A stretch of 64,000 bases of DNA from Bradyrhizobium sp. 164 (GTDB taxonomy: Bacteria; Pseudomonadota; Alphaproteobacteria; Rhizobiales; Xanthobacteraceae), in NCBI RefSeq assembly GCF_023073715.1, contig NZ_JADPKA010000017.1:1-64000 (forward strand). The letters run 5' to 3'. Position 1 is the first letter of the stretch. Each line of letters opens with the position of its first letter. The notes under the pieces are model-generated. The model searched no databases. It was not told the origin of the DNA and worked only from the letters and a program-made list of their open reading frames with translations. A program made the translations under genes and the position numbers. Below, in pieces: positions 50,916 through 59,433 of this stretch.

Positions 50916-51279
50916 GGGCGCTGCGGAAATTTAGAGGACGCGCAATCTCTCCCAGCTCGTCCCGGAAGGACGGACGACATCCTTTGGTGTTGTGCGCGGC
51001 CCATCTCGTAGGCAGCCCCGCCGCTGCACGCCCCCACATCACTAACCACCCGTTCACCATGACGCCGCGCCTGTCATGCGAACGAATAGGCTGGCTTGCG
51101 TAAATCTACGGGGCCGTTGGCCGGTTGAATAACGCCGCGTTCACCATCAGCCGAAAACCACCACCGTCACTGGCCATCACATCCGGCCTCGCAACACCCC
51201 TTATACTTTTCCTCCCTACTCATCGACACGGGGGACCCGCCACGTGCGGTTCGAGTGCCCCGCGTATGAGTAGAAGCGT
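50916..51279. other. Intergenic region upstream of the Tad pilus genes
   Basis: This is 364 bases between gshB and cpaB with no credible gene. It has lower symmetry than other gaps and no recognised repeat. The stretch around 51205-51220 (CACCCCTTATACTTTTCC) is the most promoter-like part and would read toward cpaB. A pilin gene, which often starts such loci, is not here. Confidence 0.5.
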
Positions 51280-52092
51280 ATGAATACCGCACGCCTTGTC
51301 GTTCTCGTCATCGCGCTCGCCGCCGGGGGCGTCGCTGCGTATCTGGCGAGCGGCTATCAGAATGGGCCCGCGCCCGTTCTGCCCGTCACCGAGAAACTGC
51401 CGACCGTCGAGGTTCTCGTCGCGAAAACCGACATCGGGCTCGGCCAGGCCGTGAAGCCCGAGGATCTGCAATGGCAGGTCTGGCCGGCGGCGACGGCAAG
51501 CAACGCGTTCATTCGCCGCGACAGCAGGCCCGAGGCGCAGACCCAGATCGCCGGCTCGATCGCGCGCGTGCCGTTGATGCAGGGCGAGCCGATCCGCGAG
51601 CAGAAGCTGGTCAGGGCCGAAGGCTCCGGCTTCATGGCTGCCATCCTGCCCTCCGGCATGCGGGCCGTGTCCACCGAAATTTCAGCCGAGACCGGCGCCG
51701 GCGGCTTCATCCTGCCGAACGACCGCGTCGACATCGTGCTGACCCGCCGCCTGAAGAATCCCGATACCAACGCATCGACCGGCGGCAACGACCTCATCGT
51801 GTCCGAGGTCATTCTGACCAACATCCGCGTGCTCGCGATCGACCAGGCGCCGAAGGAAAAGGACGGCCAGACCGCCGTGATCGGCAAGACCGTCACGCTC
51901 GAGCTCAAGCCCGACCAGGTCGCCACGCTGTCGGCTGCGCGCCAGGGCGGCACGCTCCAGCTCGCGCTGCGGAGCATCGTCGATGCCAACGCAGTCGACG
52001 GGTCGCCCGAGGACCAGGCGGTCAAGCGTCCCGGTGGCGTGAACGTAATTCGTTATGGCGTGCAGGCGCGCCAACTGACGTCACAGAAGTGA
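51280..52092 (+). CDS. cpaB: Flp pilus assembly protein CpaB (RcpC)
   Basis: The protein has 270 residues. One N-terminal membrane helix (LVVLVIALAAGGVAAYLASG) is followed by a SAF domain (VEVLVAKTDIGLGQAVKPED, RVPLMQGEPIREQKLV). The RcpC/CpaB region follows, with AVSTEISAETGAGGFILPND and RVDIVLTRRL. CpaB is a periplasmic partner of the secretin in tight-adherence (Tad) pili. It is the first of four co-directional genes cpaB-cpaC-cpaD-cpaE. Confidence 0.93.
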   Translation: MNTARLVVLVIALAAGGVAAYLASGYQNGPAPVLPVTEKLPTVEVLVAKTDIGLGQAVKPEDLQWQVWPAATASNAFIRRDSRPEAQTQIAGSIARVPLMQGEPIREQKLVRAEGSGFMAAILPSGMRAVSTEISAETGAGGFILPNDRVDIVLTRRLKNPDTNASTGGNDLIVSEVILTNIRVLAIDQAPKEKDGQTAVIGKTVTLELKPDQVATLSAARQGGTLQLALRSIVDANAVDGSPEDQAVKRPGGVNVIRYGVQARQLTSQK

Positions 52093-52105
52093 TGATGGGG
52101 ACAGT

Positions 52106-53623
52106 ATGAACTACGGGGATGATCGGACGGGCCTGCGCATTCGGGGGAAGCGCGCGCGCTCGGTCTTGGCGGGGACGATGCTGCTGCTGGGGCTGCTCGC
52201 AGCCTCCGACCGGCTCAGTGCCGCGGATGCCCCGGTCGGCGATCAGGCACCGATGCAGGCGCCTGATCTCGGTGTGTCCTCGGTCGCGACGATCGCGCCG
52301 GCGCGGACGCGCTTTCTGTCGCTCGGCGTCGGCAAGTCCGTCGTCATCGACCTGCCGCGCGAGGTCAAGGACGTGCTGGTGGCCGATCCCAAGATCGCCA
52401 ATGCCATAATCCGCTCGGCGCAGCGCGCCTATATCATCGGCGGCCAAGTCGGCCAGACCAACGTGGTGTTCTTCACCGCCGACGGCCAGCAGGTCGCCTC
52501 CTACGACATCGCGGTGAAGCGCGACCTCAACGGCATGCGCGCCGCGCTGCGCCAGTCGCTGCCGGGCGTGCAGATCGAAGGCATCGGCGACAGCGTGATG
52601 CTGACCGGCTCGGTCTCGAGCCCGGTCGAGGCACAGCAGGCGGGCGACGTCGCCGCAAAGCTCGTCGGCGGCTCGGACAAGGTCGTCAACAACATCGTCG
52701 TTCGCGGCCGCGACCAGGTGATGCTCAAGGTCGTGGTCGGCGAAGTGCGCCGCGATATCGTCAAGCAGCTGGGCGTGGATCTCAGCGCCAGCCTGAACGC
52801 CGGCACCGCGGTGGTGAATTTCAACAATTCCAACCCGTTCTCGGTGTCTGGCGGACCGATCGTCGCGAGCAACGGACTTGGAGTCGCCGGTCTCGCCAAG
52901 GGCGTCGCCACCGTCAGCGCCACGATGCGTGCGATGGAAAGCGCCGGCGTCATGCGTACGCTCGCCGAGCCGAGCCTGACCGCGATCTCGGGCGAATCCG
53001 CCACCTTCATCGCCGGCGGCGAATTCCCGATTCCGGCCGGCTATTCCTGCGATCCGGTCACCCACGTCTGTACCACCCAGGTCACCTACAAGAAGTTCGG
53101 CATCTCCCTGAACTTCACGCCGGTCGTGCTCAGCGAAGGCCGCATCAGCCTGCGCGTCATGACCGAGGTCTCGGAGCTGTCGAATACGAACGCGATCACA
53201 CTGACGCAGGCGGTGTCCTCGACCTCGAGCAACTCGATCACCATCCCCTCGGTTCAGACCCGCCGAGCCGAAACGACACTGGAAATTCCCTCCGGCGGCT
53301 CGATGGCGATGGCCGGCCTGATCCAGCAGCAGACCAAGCAGGCGATCAACGGCCTGCCCGGCGTCGACCAGGTGCCGATCATCGGCGCGCTGTTCCGCAG
53401 CCAGGACTTCGTCAACAACGAAACCGAGTTGATGGTGATCGTGACGCCCTATGTGGTGCGCGCCGTCGCCCAGAAGGAATTGTCGCGGCCCGACGACGGT
53501 TTCGCGCCGGCCTCCGACGCGCAGACGGCGCTGCTCGGCCGCATGAACCGCCTTTATGGCATCACGCGCCGCGTCGATCCCATCAACGGCACGCCCGGCG
53601 ATTTCGGCTTCATCATCGATTGA
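52106..53623 (+). CDS. cpaC: Tad pilus secretin CpaC (RcpA)
   Basis: This is the outer-membrane channel through which the Flp pilus exits. The protein has 505 residues. An N-terminal signal-like helix (MLLLGLLAASDRLSAADA region), the pilus/secretin N domain (LSLGVGKSVVIDLPREVKDV) and a BON-like domain come first. The secretin core follows, ending with TRRAETTLEIPSGGSMAMAG and GVDQVPIIGALFRSQDF. It starts 13 bases after cpaB. The positively charged N-terminus of about 20 residues before the signal is long, so the start may be a little later. Confidence 0.94.
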   Translation: MNYGDDRTGLRIRGKRARSVLAGTMLLLGLLAASDRLSAADAPVGDQAPMQAPDLGVSSVATIAPARTRFLSLGVGKSVVIDLPREVKDVLVADPKIANAIIRSAQRAYIIGGQVGQTNVVFFTADGQQVASYDIAVKRDLNGMRAALRQSLPGVQIEGIGDSVMLTGSVSSPVEAQQAGDVAAKLVGGSDKVVNNIVVRGRDQVMLKVVVGEVRRDIVKQLGVDLSASLNAGTAVVNFNNSNPFSVSGGPIVASNGLGVAGLAKGVATVSATMRAMESAGVMRTLAEPSLTAISGESATFIAGGEFPIPAGYSCDPVTHVCTTQVTYKKFGISLNFTPVVLSEGRISLRVMTEVSELSNTNAITLTQAVSSTSSNSITIPSVQTRRAETTLEIPSGGSMAMAGLIQQQTKQAINGLPGVDQVPIIGALFRSQDFVNNETELMVIVTPYVVRAVAQKELSRPDDGFAPASDAQTALLGRMNRLYGITRRVDPINGTPGDFGFIID

Positions 53624-53680
53624 CGACGAGCGGACGGCCTGGGGACCGGAGCAGAAACGGGGCAAGAGGGGAATCAAGCG

Positions 53681-54415
53681 ATGACGAGGACGATAGCCGA
53701 CCGACGCCGCCCTTTGAGCGTCGCGCTGGTGCTGACGGGGCTGTCCGTCATGCTGGGCGCGTGCAACACCACCGGTGAAATCGTCACTCAGACAGTGCCG
53801 ACCGACTATCGCCAGCGCCACCCGATCGCGGTGCAGGAGGGTAGGCGCTCGATCGTGATCTTCGTCGGCAAGGCGCGCGGCGGCCTCTCGGCCGCGCAGC
53901 ACGCGGATGTCGCAGGCATTGCCCGGGACTGGATGCGCGAAGGCACCGGCTCCGTCGTCGTCGACGTGCCCGTCGACACCGCGAATTCGCGTGCCGCGGC
54001 GGCGACTTATCGAGAAATCCGTTCCGTGCTCGCATCCGGCGACGTGCCCTCGCGCGCCATCCTCCAGCATCCCTATCGTCCCGAAGACCCCGGCCTCCTG
54101 CCGACGATCCGGCTGAGCTATTCCAAACTCAGCGCAGTGGCCGGACCCTGCGGGTTGTGGCCGGAAGACGTTGGTCCGAACATCCTCGACCCCGGCTACA
54201 ATGAGAACCGGCCGTATTTCAATCTGGGCTGCGCCAGCCAGCGCAACCTCGCGGCCATGATCGACAATCCGGCCGACCTCGAGCAGCCGCGCGCCGAGAC
54301 GCCCGCCTACACCGCACGGCGCGACATCGCCTTCGACCGCTATCGCAAGGGCTCGACGACCGCGACCTCCTATCCCGAGGCCGACAAGGCCAAACTCAGC
54401 GACACCGGCAAATGA
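53681..54415 (+). CDS. cpaD: Tad pilus assembly lipoprotein CpaD
   Basis: The protein has 244 residues. The signal ends in the lipobox VMLGACNTTG, so the mature protein is lipid-anchored. The CpaD body shows TDYRQRHPIAVQEGRRSIVI, VVDVPVDTANSRAAAATYRE, RLSYSKLSAVAGPCGLWPED and NLGCASQRNLAAMIDNPADL, which is the family's closing motif. CpaD supports secretin assembly or localisation. Its stop overlaps the cpaE ATG (ATGA). Confidence 0.93.
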   Translation: MTRTIADRRRPLSVALVLTGLSVMLGACNTTGEIVTQTVPTDYRQRHPIAVQEGRRSIVIFVGKARGGLSAAQHADVAGIARDWMREGTGSVVVDVPVDTANSRAAAATYREIRSVLASGDVPSRAILQHPYRPEDPGLLPTIRLSYSKLSAVAGPCGLWPEDVGPNILDPGYNENRPYFNLGCASQRNLAAMIDNPADLEQPRAETPAYTARRDIAFDRYRKGSTTATSYPEADKAKLSDTGK

Positions 54416-55701
54416 CTGGCATCCACGACGAAGAAGCGGACGATCCGCGGCACCCCGACGAACACATTGCACCGGTTCCTCGCATCTCGGTGCAGGCTTT
54501 TTGCGAGACCGAGCAGACGCTCGCCGCGGTGACCGCGGCGGGGGAGGATCGGCGGCTCGCCAAGGCGCATCTCACTGCCAGGGACGGTGGTCTCGCTGCG
54601 GCAATCGAAGTCTATGAAACGATGCCGACGCCGAACGTGATCGTGATCGAATCCGACGGCACGCGTGACATCCTGGAGGGGCTCGACGACCTCGCCGGCG
54701 TCTGCGACCCCGGCACCCGCGTCGTGGTGATCGGCAATCCCAACGACACCGCGCCCTATCGCGAGCTGGTCCGCCGCGGCGTCAACGACTACGTGGTCGG
54801 GCCAGTCGAAACCCTCGACGTCGTCCGCTCGATCTGTAGCCTGTTCTCGGCATCCGAAGCCATCATCACCGGCCGCGTCATCGCGGTGGTCGGCGCCAAG
54901 GGCGGCGTCGGCGCGTCCACCGTCGCGCACAATGTGGCCTGGACCATCGCCCGCGACCTCGCGCTCGATTCCGTCGTGATCGATCTCGACCTCGCCTTCG
55001 GTACTGCGAGCCTCGACTACAATCAGGATCCGCTGCAGGGCATCGCCAACGCGGTGCTATCGCAGGACCGGCCGGACACGGCGCTGATGGAGCGCCTGCT
55101 TGCCAAATGCACCGAGCGCCTCAGCCTGCTGGCCGCCCCCGCGACGCTCGACCGCGTCTACGATTTCGGCGCCGAAGCTTTTGATGCGGTGTTCGACACG
55201 CTGCGCATGACCACGCCCTGCATCGTGCTCGACGTACCCCACCAATGGTCGGGCTGGACGCGGCGGGCGCTGGTCAACGCCGACGACATCGTGATCGTGG
55301 CCGAGCCCGATCTCGCCAATTTGCGCAACACCAAGAACATGCTGAGCGTGCTCAAGGCGGCGCGCCCGAACGACCGGCCGCCGCTGTATTGTCTCAACCA
55401 GGTCGGCATGCACAAGCGCGCGGAGATCGAGGTCAAAGCTTTCGCCAAGACCATGGAGAGCCAGCCGCTCGCGGTGATCCCGTTCGATTCGAAGCTGTTC
55501 TCGACCGCCGCCAACAACGGCCAGATGATCGCGGAGGTCTCCAAGAGCCACCGCACCACCCTTCTGTTCCAGAACATGGCCAACCGCCTCGCCGGCCGCG
55601 GCGAGGTGAAGAAGCCGAAGCGCTCGCTGCTCGGCCCGCTGCTGAAGAAGCTGAAGGGCAGGTCGGGCCGCGGATCCGCCCCGCATCGCAAGGCGTCGTA
55701 G
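54412..55701 (+). CDS. cpaE: Tad pilus assembly ATPase CpaE (MinD/ParA-like)
   Basis: The protein has 429 residues. The first 150 form a pseudo-receiver domain (NVIVIESDGTRDILEGLDDL, RGVNDYVVGPVETLDVVRSI). The rest is a MinD/ParA-type ATPase with the deviant Walker A VVGAKGGVGASTVAHNVAW, the segment VVIDLDLAFGTASLDYNQDP and VLDVPHQWSGWTRRALVNAD. In Caulobacter CpaE sets the polar site of the pilus machine. The C-terminus is lysine- and arginine-rich. It is coupled to cpaD. No cpaF, tadB or tadC follows; instead a convergent TadD-like gene lies 80 bases on. Confidence 0.94.
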   Translation: MTGIHDEEADDPRHPDEHIAPVPRISVQAFCETEQTLAAVTAAGEDRRLAKAHLTARDGGLAAAIEVYETMPTPNVIVIESDGTRDILEGLDDLAGVCDPGTRVVVIGNPNDTAPYRELVRRGVNDYVVGPVETLDVVRSICSLFSASEAIITGRVIAVVGAKGGVGASTVAHNVAWTIARDLALDSVVIDLDLAFGTASLDYNQDPLQGIANAVLSQDRPDTALMERLLAKCTERLSLLAAPATLDRVYDFGAEAFDAVFDTLRMTTPCIVLDVPHQWSGWTRRALVNADDIVIVAEPDLANLRNTKNMLSVLKAARPNDRPPLYCLNQVGMHKRAEIEVKAFAKTMESQPLAVIPFDSKLFSTAANNGQMIAEVSKSHRTTLLFQNMANRLAGRGEVKKPKRSLLGPLLKKLKGRSGRGSAPHRKAS

Positions 55702-55781
55702 GGGCGGCAAGCGTTTTCGAGCGACGGATCCCGGTTCGCGTCAAGAAAGCGCGCCAAAAACGAGAATCCAAACGGCGCGAG

Positions 55782-56555
55782 CTATTTGTCCGCCCGCTGC
55801 TGCTTCTTCGCCAGCAATTGCCGCAGCGCCGTGACCTTTGCCGCCGCCTGGTCCGGCGGCAGGTCGGCCTTCACGATGGCCTCGGCCTCGGCTTGCTTTC
55901 CTTCCAGCCCCAGCACCAGCGCGAGATTGGCGCGCACGCGGGAATCGGCGGGATTGCGCTCATGCGCGCGGCGCATCGTTTCCTCCGCCCGCGGCAGATT
56001 ATTCTGGAGCATGTAAGACAGGCCGAGATTGGACAAAACCTGCGGCTCGTCGGGCACGATCTTCAAGGCGGTCGCATAATATTGCTGCGCCTCCTCATTG
56101 CGGCCGAGCTGATCGAGCGCCGCGCCCTGCGCCGACAGGATGCGCCAGTCCGGATCCTCGGGCGTATGCGCTCGGCCGAGGACGTCGAAGGCCTGCTGGA
56201 AATTGCCGTTGTCGGCGAGCGCGCGGCCATAGCCGGCGAGCAATGCCTTGTTGCTGGGATGGCCGAGCACGGCCTGCTCCATCACCGCGACCGCCTGCGC
56301 CCGCTGGCCGCTCTCGCGCAGCGCCTTGCCATAGGCGAGCACAACGCCGGGATCACCGGGCTTGGCGCGATAGCGTTCGCGCAAGGTGTCCATGTCCGGC
56401 TTGGCGTCGGCCTTCACACTGGCTTCAGATCTAACGCCGAGCGCGCCGGTGACATCCTCGATGCCATTGGTCTGGCAGCCGGCGAGGACAAGCACCATCA
56501 ACGCGGGAAGCAGGAATTTCGCCGAAGGAGAGGCGGGAGACGGACGCTTGGACAT
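55782..56555 (-). CDS. tadD: TadD-like tetratricopeptide lipoprotein
   Basis: The protein has 257 residues. The signal ends in the lipobox VLVLAGCQTNG. At least four TPR units follow (DPGVVLAYGKALRESGQRAQ, NKALLAGYGRALADNGNFQQ, DWRILSAQGAALDQLGRNEE, EPQVLSNLGLSYMLQNNLPR). This is the architecture of TadD, an accessory outer-membrane-side lipoprotein of Tad systems. The placement beside cpaE supports that, although the strand is opposite. No Shine-Dalgarno is visible; a perfect palindrome sits directly before the ATG. Confidence 0.85.
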   Translation of the reverse strand: MSKRPSPASPSAKFLLPALMVLVLAGCQTNGIEDVTGALGVRSEASVKADAKPDMDTLRERYRAKPGDPGVVLAYGKALRESGQRAQAVAVMEQAVLGHPSNKALLAGYGRALADNGNFQQAFDVLGRAHTPEDPDWRILSAQGAALDQLGRNEEAQQYYATALKIVPDEPQVLSNLGLSYMLQNNLPRAEETMRRAHERNPADSRVRANLALVLGLEGKQAEAEAIVKADLPPDQAAAKVTALRQLLAKKQQRADK

Positions 56556-56556
56556 A

Positions 56557-56583
56557 CTCTGATCACTCGGCGACTGATCAGAG
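56557..56583. promoter_or_regulatory. Palindrome CTCTGATCA-N9-TGATCAGAG before the TadD-like start
   Basis: Perfect 9-base arms are separated by 9 bases, and the site ends one base before the ATG. As DNA it could be a repressor operator; as RNA it would fold over the ribosome-binding region of a gene that has no clear Shine-Dalgarno. Confidence 0.55.
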
Positions 56584-56635
56584 ATGCTTACCCATTAACG
56601 CTAAAGCCCCGTTAAGGAGGCGCGGCCATTAAGGC

Positions 56636-56881
56636 CTAATCGACGAACTCCGCGCCGAACTCGCAGCCGATGCGCCAGCGCAGGCGGCATTGGCGGGAAT
56701 AATCGGGCGCGAAGATGATGGTGAATTGCGGCGGCACTTCCAGGAATTCCGCCACCACTTTCACGCCGCCATCCGAGATATCCGTGATCGTGCAGTCGCG
56801 CGGCAGCGAGCCCGCGCCAAAGTGGATTTTGGCGAGCCGGCTGCATACCCGACGTTCGCTTCTCCGGCGATTTGCAAGCAT
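56636..56881 (-). CDS. Small single-domain PilZ protein (c-di-GMP binding)
   Basis: The protein has 81 residues and is a lone PilZ domain. The two ligand motifs are present: an arginine cluster near the N-terminus (NRRRSERRV, the RxxxR region) and the ITDISDGGVKV strand (D/NxSxxG). PilZ domains bind cyclic di-GMP and relay it to surface structures. Its neighbours are the Tad genes on one side and a ComM-type ATPase on the other, so a role in attachment is possible but not shown. GGTGAAG is found before the ATG at 56881. Confidence 0.87.
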   Translation of the reverse strand: MLANRRRSERRVCSRLAKIHFGAGSLPRDCTITDISDGGVKVVAEFLEVPPQFTIIFAPDYSRQCRLRWRIGCEFGAEFVD

Positions 56882-57108
56882 TTGAATTCTTCACCCGTTA
56901 GACCACGGCCCATCCCGCAAGGGTAGGAGTAGCGGACATTCGTTGGAATGTGCTGAGGAGAGCCGCTCGCATTCGAGGTGTAGTGTCCGCTTCACGTTTA
57001 CGATCGGGTAGGATTTTCTCGGTCCTAGGGCATGTTCCCGTATTGTTCTTGCGAAAGGCGCTAGGCTCTGCTACCCCTAATTGCGCGAAAGGGCAGGCTG
57101 GTTCGAGC

Positions 57109-58647
57109 ATGGTTCAGCGGGTTTCTACCGTCGCCTTTGAGGGGATTGAGGCCCGTGCGGTCGACGTGCAGGTGCAGGTCGCCCCGGGGCTGCCGGCCTT
57201 CGCCATCGTCGGCCTGCCGGACAAGGCGGTGTCGGAGGCACGCGAGCGGGTCCGTTCGGCTCTGATCGCCTCGGGGCTGGCGCTGCCGGCGCGGCGGATC
57301 ATCGTCAATCTGGCCCCGGCCGACCTGCCCAAGGAGGGCAGCCATTACGACCTGCCGATCGCGCTCGGGCTGATGGCGGCGATCGGCGCGATCCCGCCCG
57401 ATGCACTGACCGGCTTCACAGTTCTCGGCGAGCTCGGCCTCGACGGACCGATCGCGCCGGTCGCAGGTGTCCTGCCCGCCGCGATCGGCGCCAATGCGCG
57501 CGAGGAGGGCCTGATCTGCCCGGCAGCCTGCGGCTCGGAGGCGGCCTGGGCGAGCCCGGACATCCAGATCATGGCCGCACAATCACTCATTCAGATCGCC
57601 AACCATTTCAAGGGCACGCAGGTGCTGTCGCGGCCCTCACCGAAGGTGCATGAGGCCGCCGCCTCGTCCCTCGACCTGCGCGATATCAAGGGCCAGGAGA
57701 GCGCCAAGCGGGCGCTGGAGATCGCAGCCGCGGGCGGACATCACCTGCTGATGATCGGCGCGCCCGGCGCCGGCAAATCGATGCTGGCGGCGCGCCTGCC
57801 CTCGATCCTGCCGCCGCTGTCGCCCGGCGAACTGCTCGAAGTCTCGATGATCGCGTCCGTCGCCGGCGAGATCGAGGGCGGCGCGCTGACCGCGCGGCGG
57901 CCGTTCCGCTCGCCGCATCATTCCGCCAGCATGGCCGCGCTCACCGGTGGCGGCGTGCGCGCCAAACCCGGCGAGATCTCGCTGGCGCATCAGGGTGTGC
58001 TGTTCCTCGACGAGCTGCCGGAGTTCGATCCGCGCGTGCTGGATTCGCTGCGCCAGCCCCTGGAGAACGGCGAGGTCGCGGTGTCGCGCGCCAATCATCG
58101 CGTCACCTACCCTGCCCGCTTCATGCTGGTGGCCGCGATGAATCCGTGCCGCTGCGGCAACGCGTTCGAGCCGGGCTATGCCTGCAAGCGCGGCCGCATC
58201 GACCGCTGCACCGGCGACTACCAGGCGCGCATCTCCGGTCCGTTGATGGATCGCATCGATCTGCGCATCGAGGTGCCGGCGGTGACCGCGGCCGATTTGA
58301 TTCTGCCGCCGCCGGCGGAAGGCTCCGCCGAAGTCGCCGCGCGCGTGGCGGCGGCACGCGACATCCAGCTTGCGCGTTATGCGGATGCCGGCCTGCCGAA
58401 CGTCCGTACCAATGCCGAGGCGCCGGCCTCGGTCCTCGAAGAGATCGCAAAACCGGATGCGCAAGGCGCCAAGCTATTGCGGGACGCGGCGGAGACCATG
58501 CGGCTGTCGGCGCGCGGCTATCACCGCGTGCTGCGGGTCGCGCGCACACTGGCCGATCTCGACAACGCGGACAAGATCGGCCGGCTGCACCTCGCCGAAG
58601 CGCTATCCTACCGCGCACTCGCGGAGGATGTGCGGCAGATGGCGTGA
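57109..58647 (+). CDS. comM: YifB/ComM-family Mg-chelatase-like AAA+ ATPase
   Basis: The protein has 512 residues. The N-terminal Lon-protease-like fold (VQRVSTVAFEGIEARAVDVQ, KEGSHYDLPIALGLMAAIGA) is followed by the Mg-chelatase AAA+ module. That module has Walker A in MIGAPGAGKSMLAARLP, Walker B in GVLFLDELPEFD, and a zinc-like NPCRCGNAFEPGYACKRGRI segment. ComM is a branch-migration helicase used in natural transformation of naturally competent bacteria; in others its role is open. I chose MVQRVSTVAFEG at 57109, since the upstream frame to 56950 is not homologous. Confidence 0.94.
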   Translation: MVQRVSTVAFEGIEARAVDVQVQVAPGLPAFAIVGLPDKAVSEARERVRSALIASGLALPARRIIVNLAPADLPKEGSHYDLPIALGLMAAIGAIPPDALTGFTVLGELGLDGPIAPVAGVLPAAIGANAREEGLICPAACGSEAAWASPDIQIMAAQSLIQIANHFKGTQVLSRPSPKVHEAAASSLDLRDIKGQESAKRALEIAAAGGHHLLMIGAPGAGKSMLAARLPSILPPLSPGELLEVSMIASVAGEIEGGALTARRPFRSPHHSASMAALTGGGVRAKPGEISLAHQGVLFLDELPEFDPRVLDSLRQPLENGEVAVSRANHRVTYPARFMLVAAMNPCRCGNAFEPGYACKRGRIDRCTGDYQARISGPLMDRIDLRIEVPAVTAADLILPPPAEGSAEVAARVAAARDIQLARYADAGLPNVRTNAEAPASVLEEIAKPDAQGAKLLRDAAETMRLSARGYHRVLRVARTLADLDNADKIGRLHLAEALSYRALAEDVRQMA

Positions 58648-58755
58648 AGCACACGCGCATCAACCCGGCGGTAACGAGTTTCCTTTACGCTCTGCAAACC
58701 ATAAGCCCCATGTGTTTCCAACTCGAGTTCCCGAGGGGCGGGCGAGTAGAGTGTC

Positions 58756-59223
58756 ATGTTGCGTTTCAAGATCCTGGCCTCGGTTGTTCCCCTGTTGGCG
58801 GCGGCGGTGTTCGCCCGCGGCGAGATCGGATCGGTCTCGCATCCCTGCATTGCCCTGGGCGAGTCCTCGGTCGAGCTCACCTCCCTGTTCTGGACCGCCG
58901 GCGTGCATGTCGCCTTCACCGATGATCCCGCGCAGGCCACGGTACGGGTCCAGGTCACCGACAATGCGGACGCTGCGGACTTCGCGGTGGTCGACGACGG
59001 CCTCGGCTCGGAATCGGAATCCTGCCAGGGCAATCCGTGGACACGCCTGGTCTCAATCGCCGCGCAGCCCGTCGACGGCGGCCAGGTAATCTATCTCTCC
59101 ACCGAAGGGCCGGCCGATTACCGCATCTATGTGCGCTCGAAGACGTTCTCGCAGCGCGAGGCCGCGGCGCTGATCGTCGGCGCCCGCGGCGGCCATGGCC
59201 GCCTGCAGGCCGCCTCACTCTAA
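58756..59223 (+). CDS. Secreted protein of unknown function
   Basis: The protein has 155 residues. MLRFKILASVVPLLAAAVFA is a Sec signal peptide. The mature protein is acidic with two cysteines (SHPCIALGES and ESESCQGNPW) that may form a disulfide, and repeated short beta segments (VHVAFTDDPAQATVRVQVTD). I do not recognise a family. The ATG follows GAGTAGAG. It lies between comM and the hybrid kinase on the same strand. Confidence 0.7.
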   Translation: MLRFKILASVVPLLAAAVFARGEIGSVSHPCIALGESSVELTSLFWTAGVHVAFTDDPAQATVRVQVTDNADAADFAVVDDGLGSESESCQGNPWTRLVSIAAQPVDGGQVIYLSTEGPADYRIYVRSKTFSQREAAALIVGARGGHGRLQAASL

Positions 59224-59433
59224 ACCGCGGTGAGATCACGATCGCGCTTTAGCTTCTTGTTTGCGCATGACCTTTTTGGAAAATCGCTGCACACTTTTGC
59301 GGATCATGCTCTGAAGCGTTAACACCTCGTCAACCCTGTTTGGAGGCGGCGCCAAAGCCTCAAGCTGTTCGCAAGGTCGACGCGACATCGTCGCACACGG
59401 CGGGCACGGGGTTTCGGACAAGGGTCGGTGGCG

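Noticed and set aside
50916-51279. Flp pilin gene upstream of cpaB
   Set aside because: No short frame with a prepilin-like hydrophobic N-terminus and G/E cleavage motif is present on either strand.
52022-54472. Open frame of 816 codons antisense to cpaB-cpaC-cpaD
   Set aside because: It spans three real genes in reverse with no recognisable motif; codon-bias artefact.
56557-56583. Treating the 9-9-9 palindrome as CIRCE
   Set aside because: Spacing matches but the arms CTCTGATCA/TGATCAGAG do not match the CIRCE sequence.
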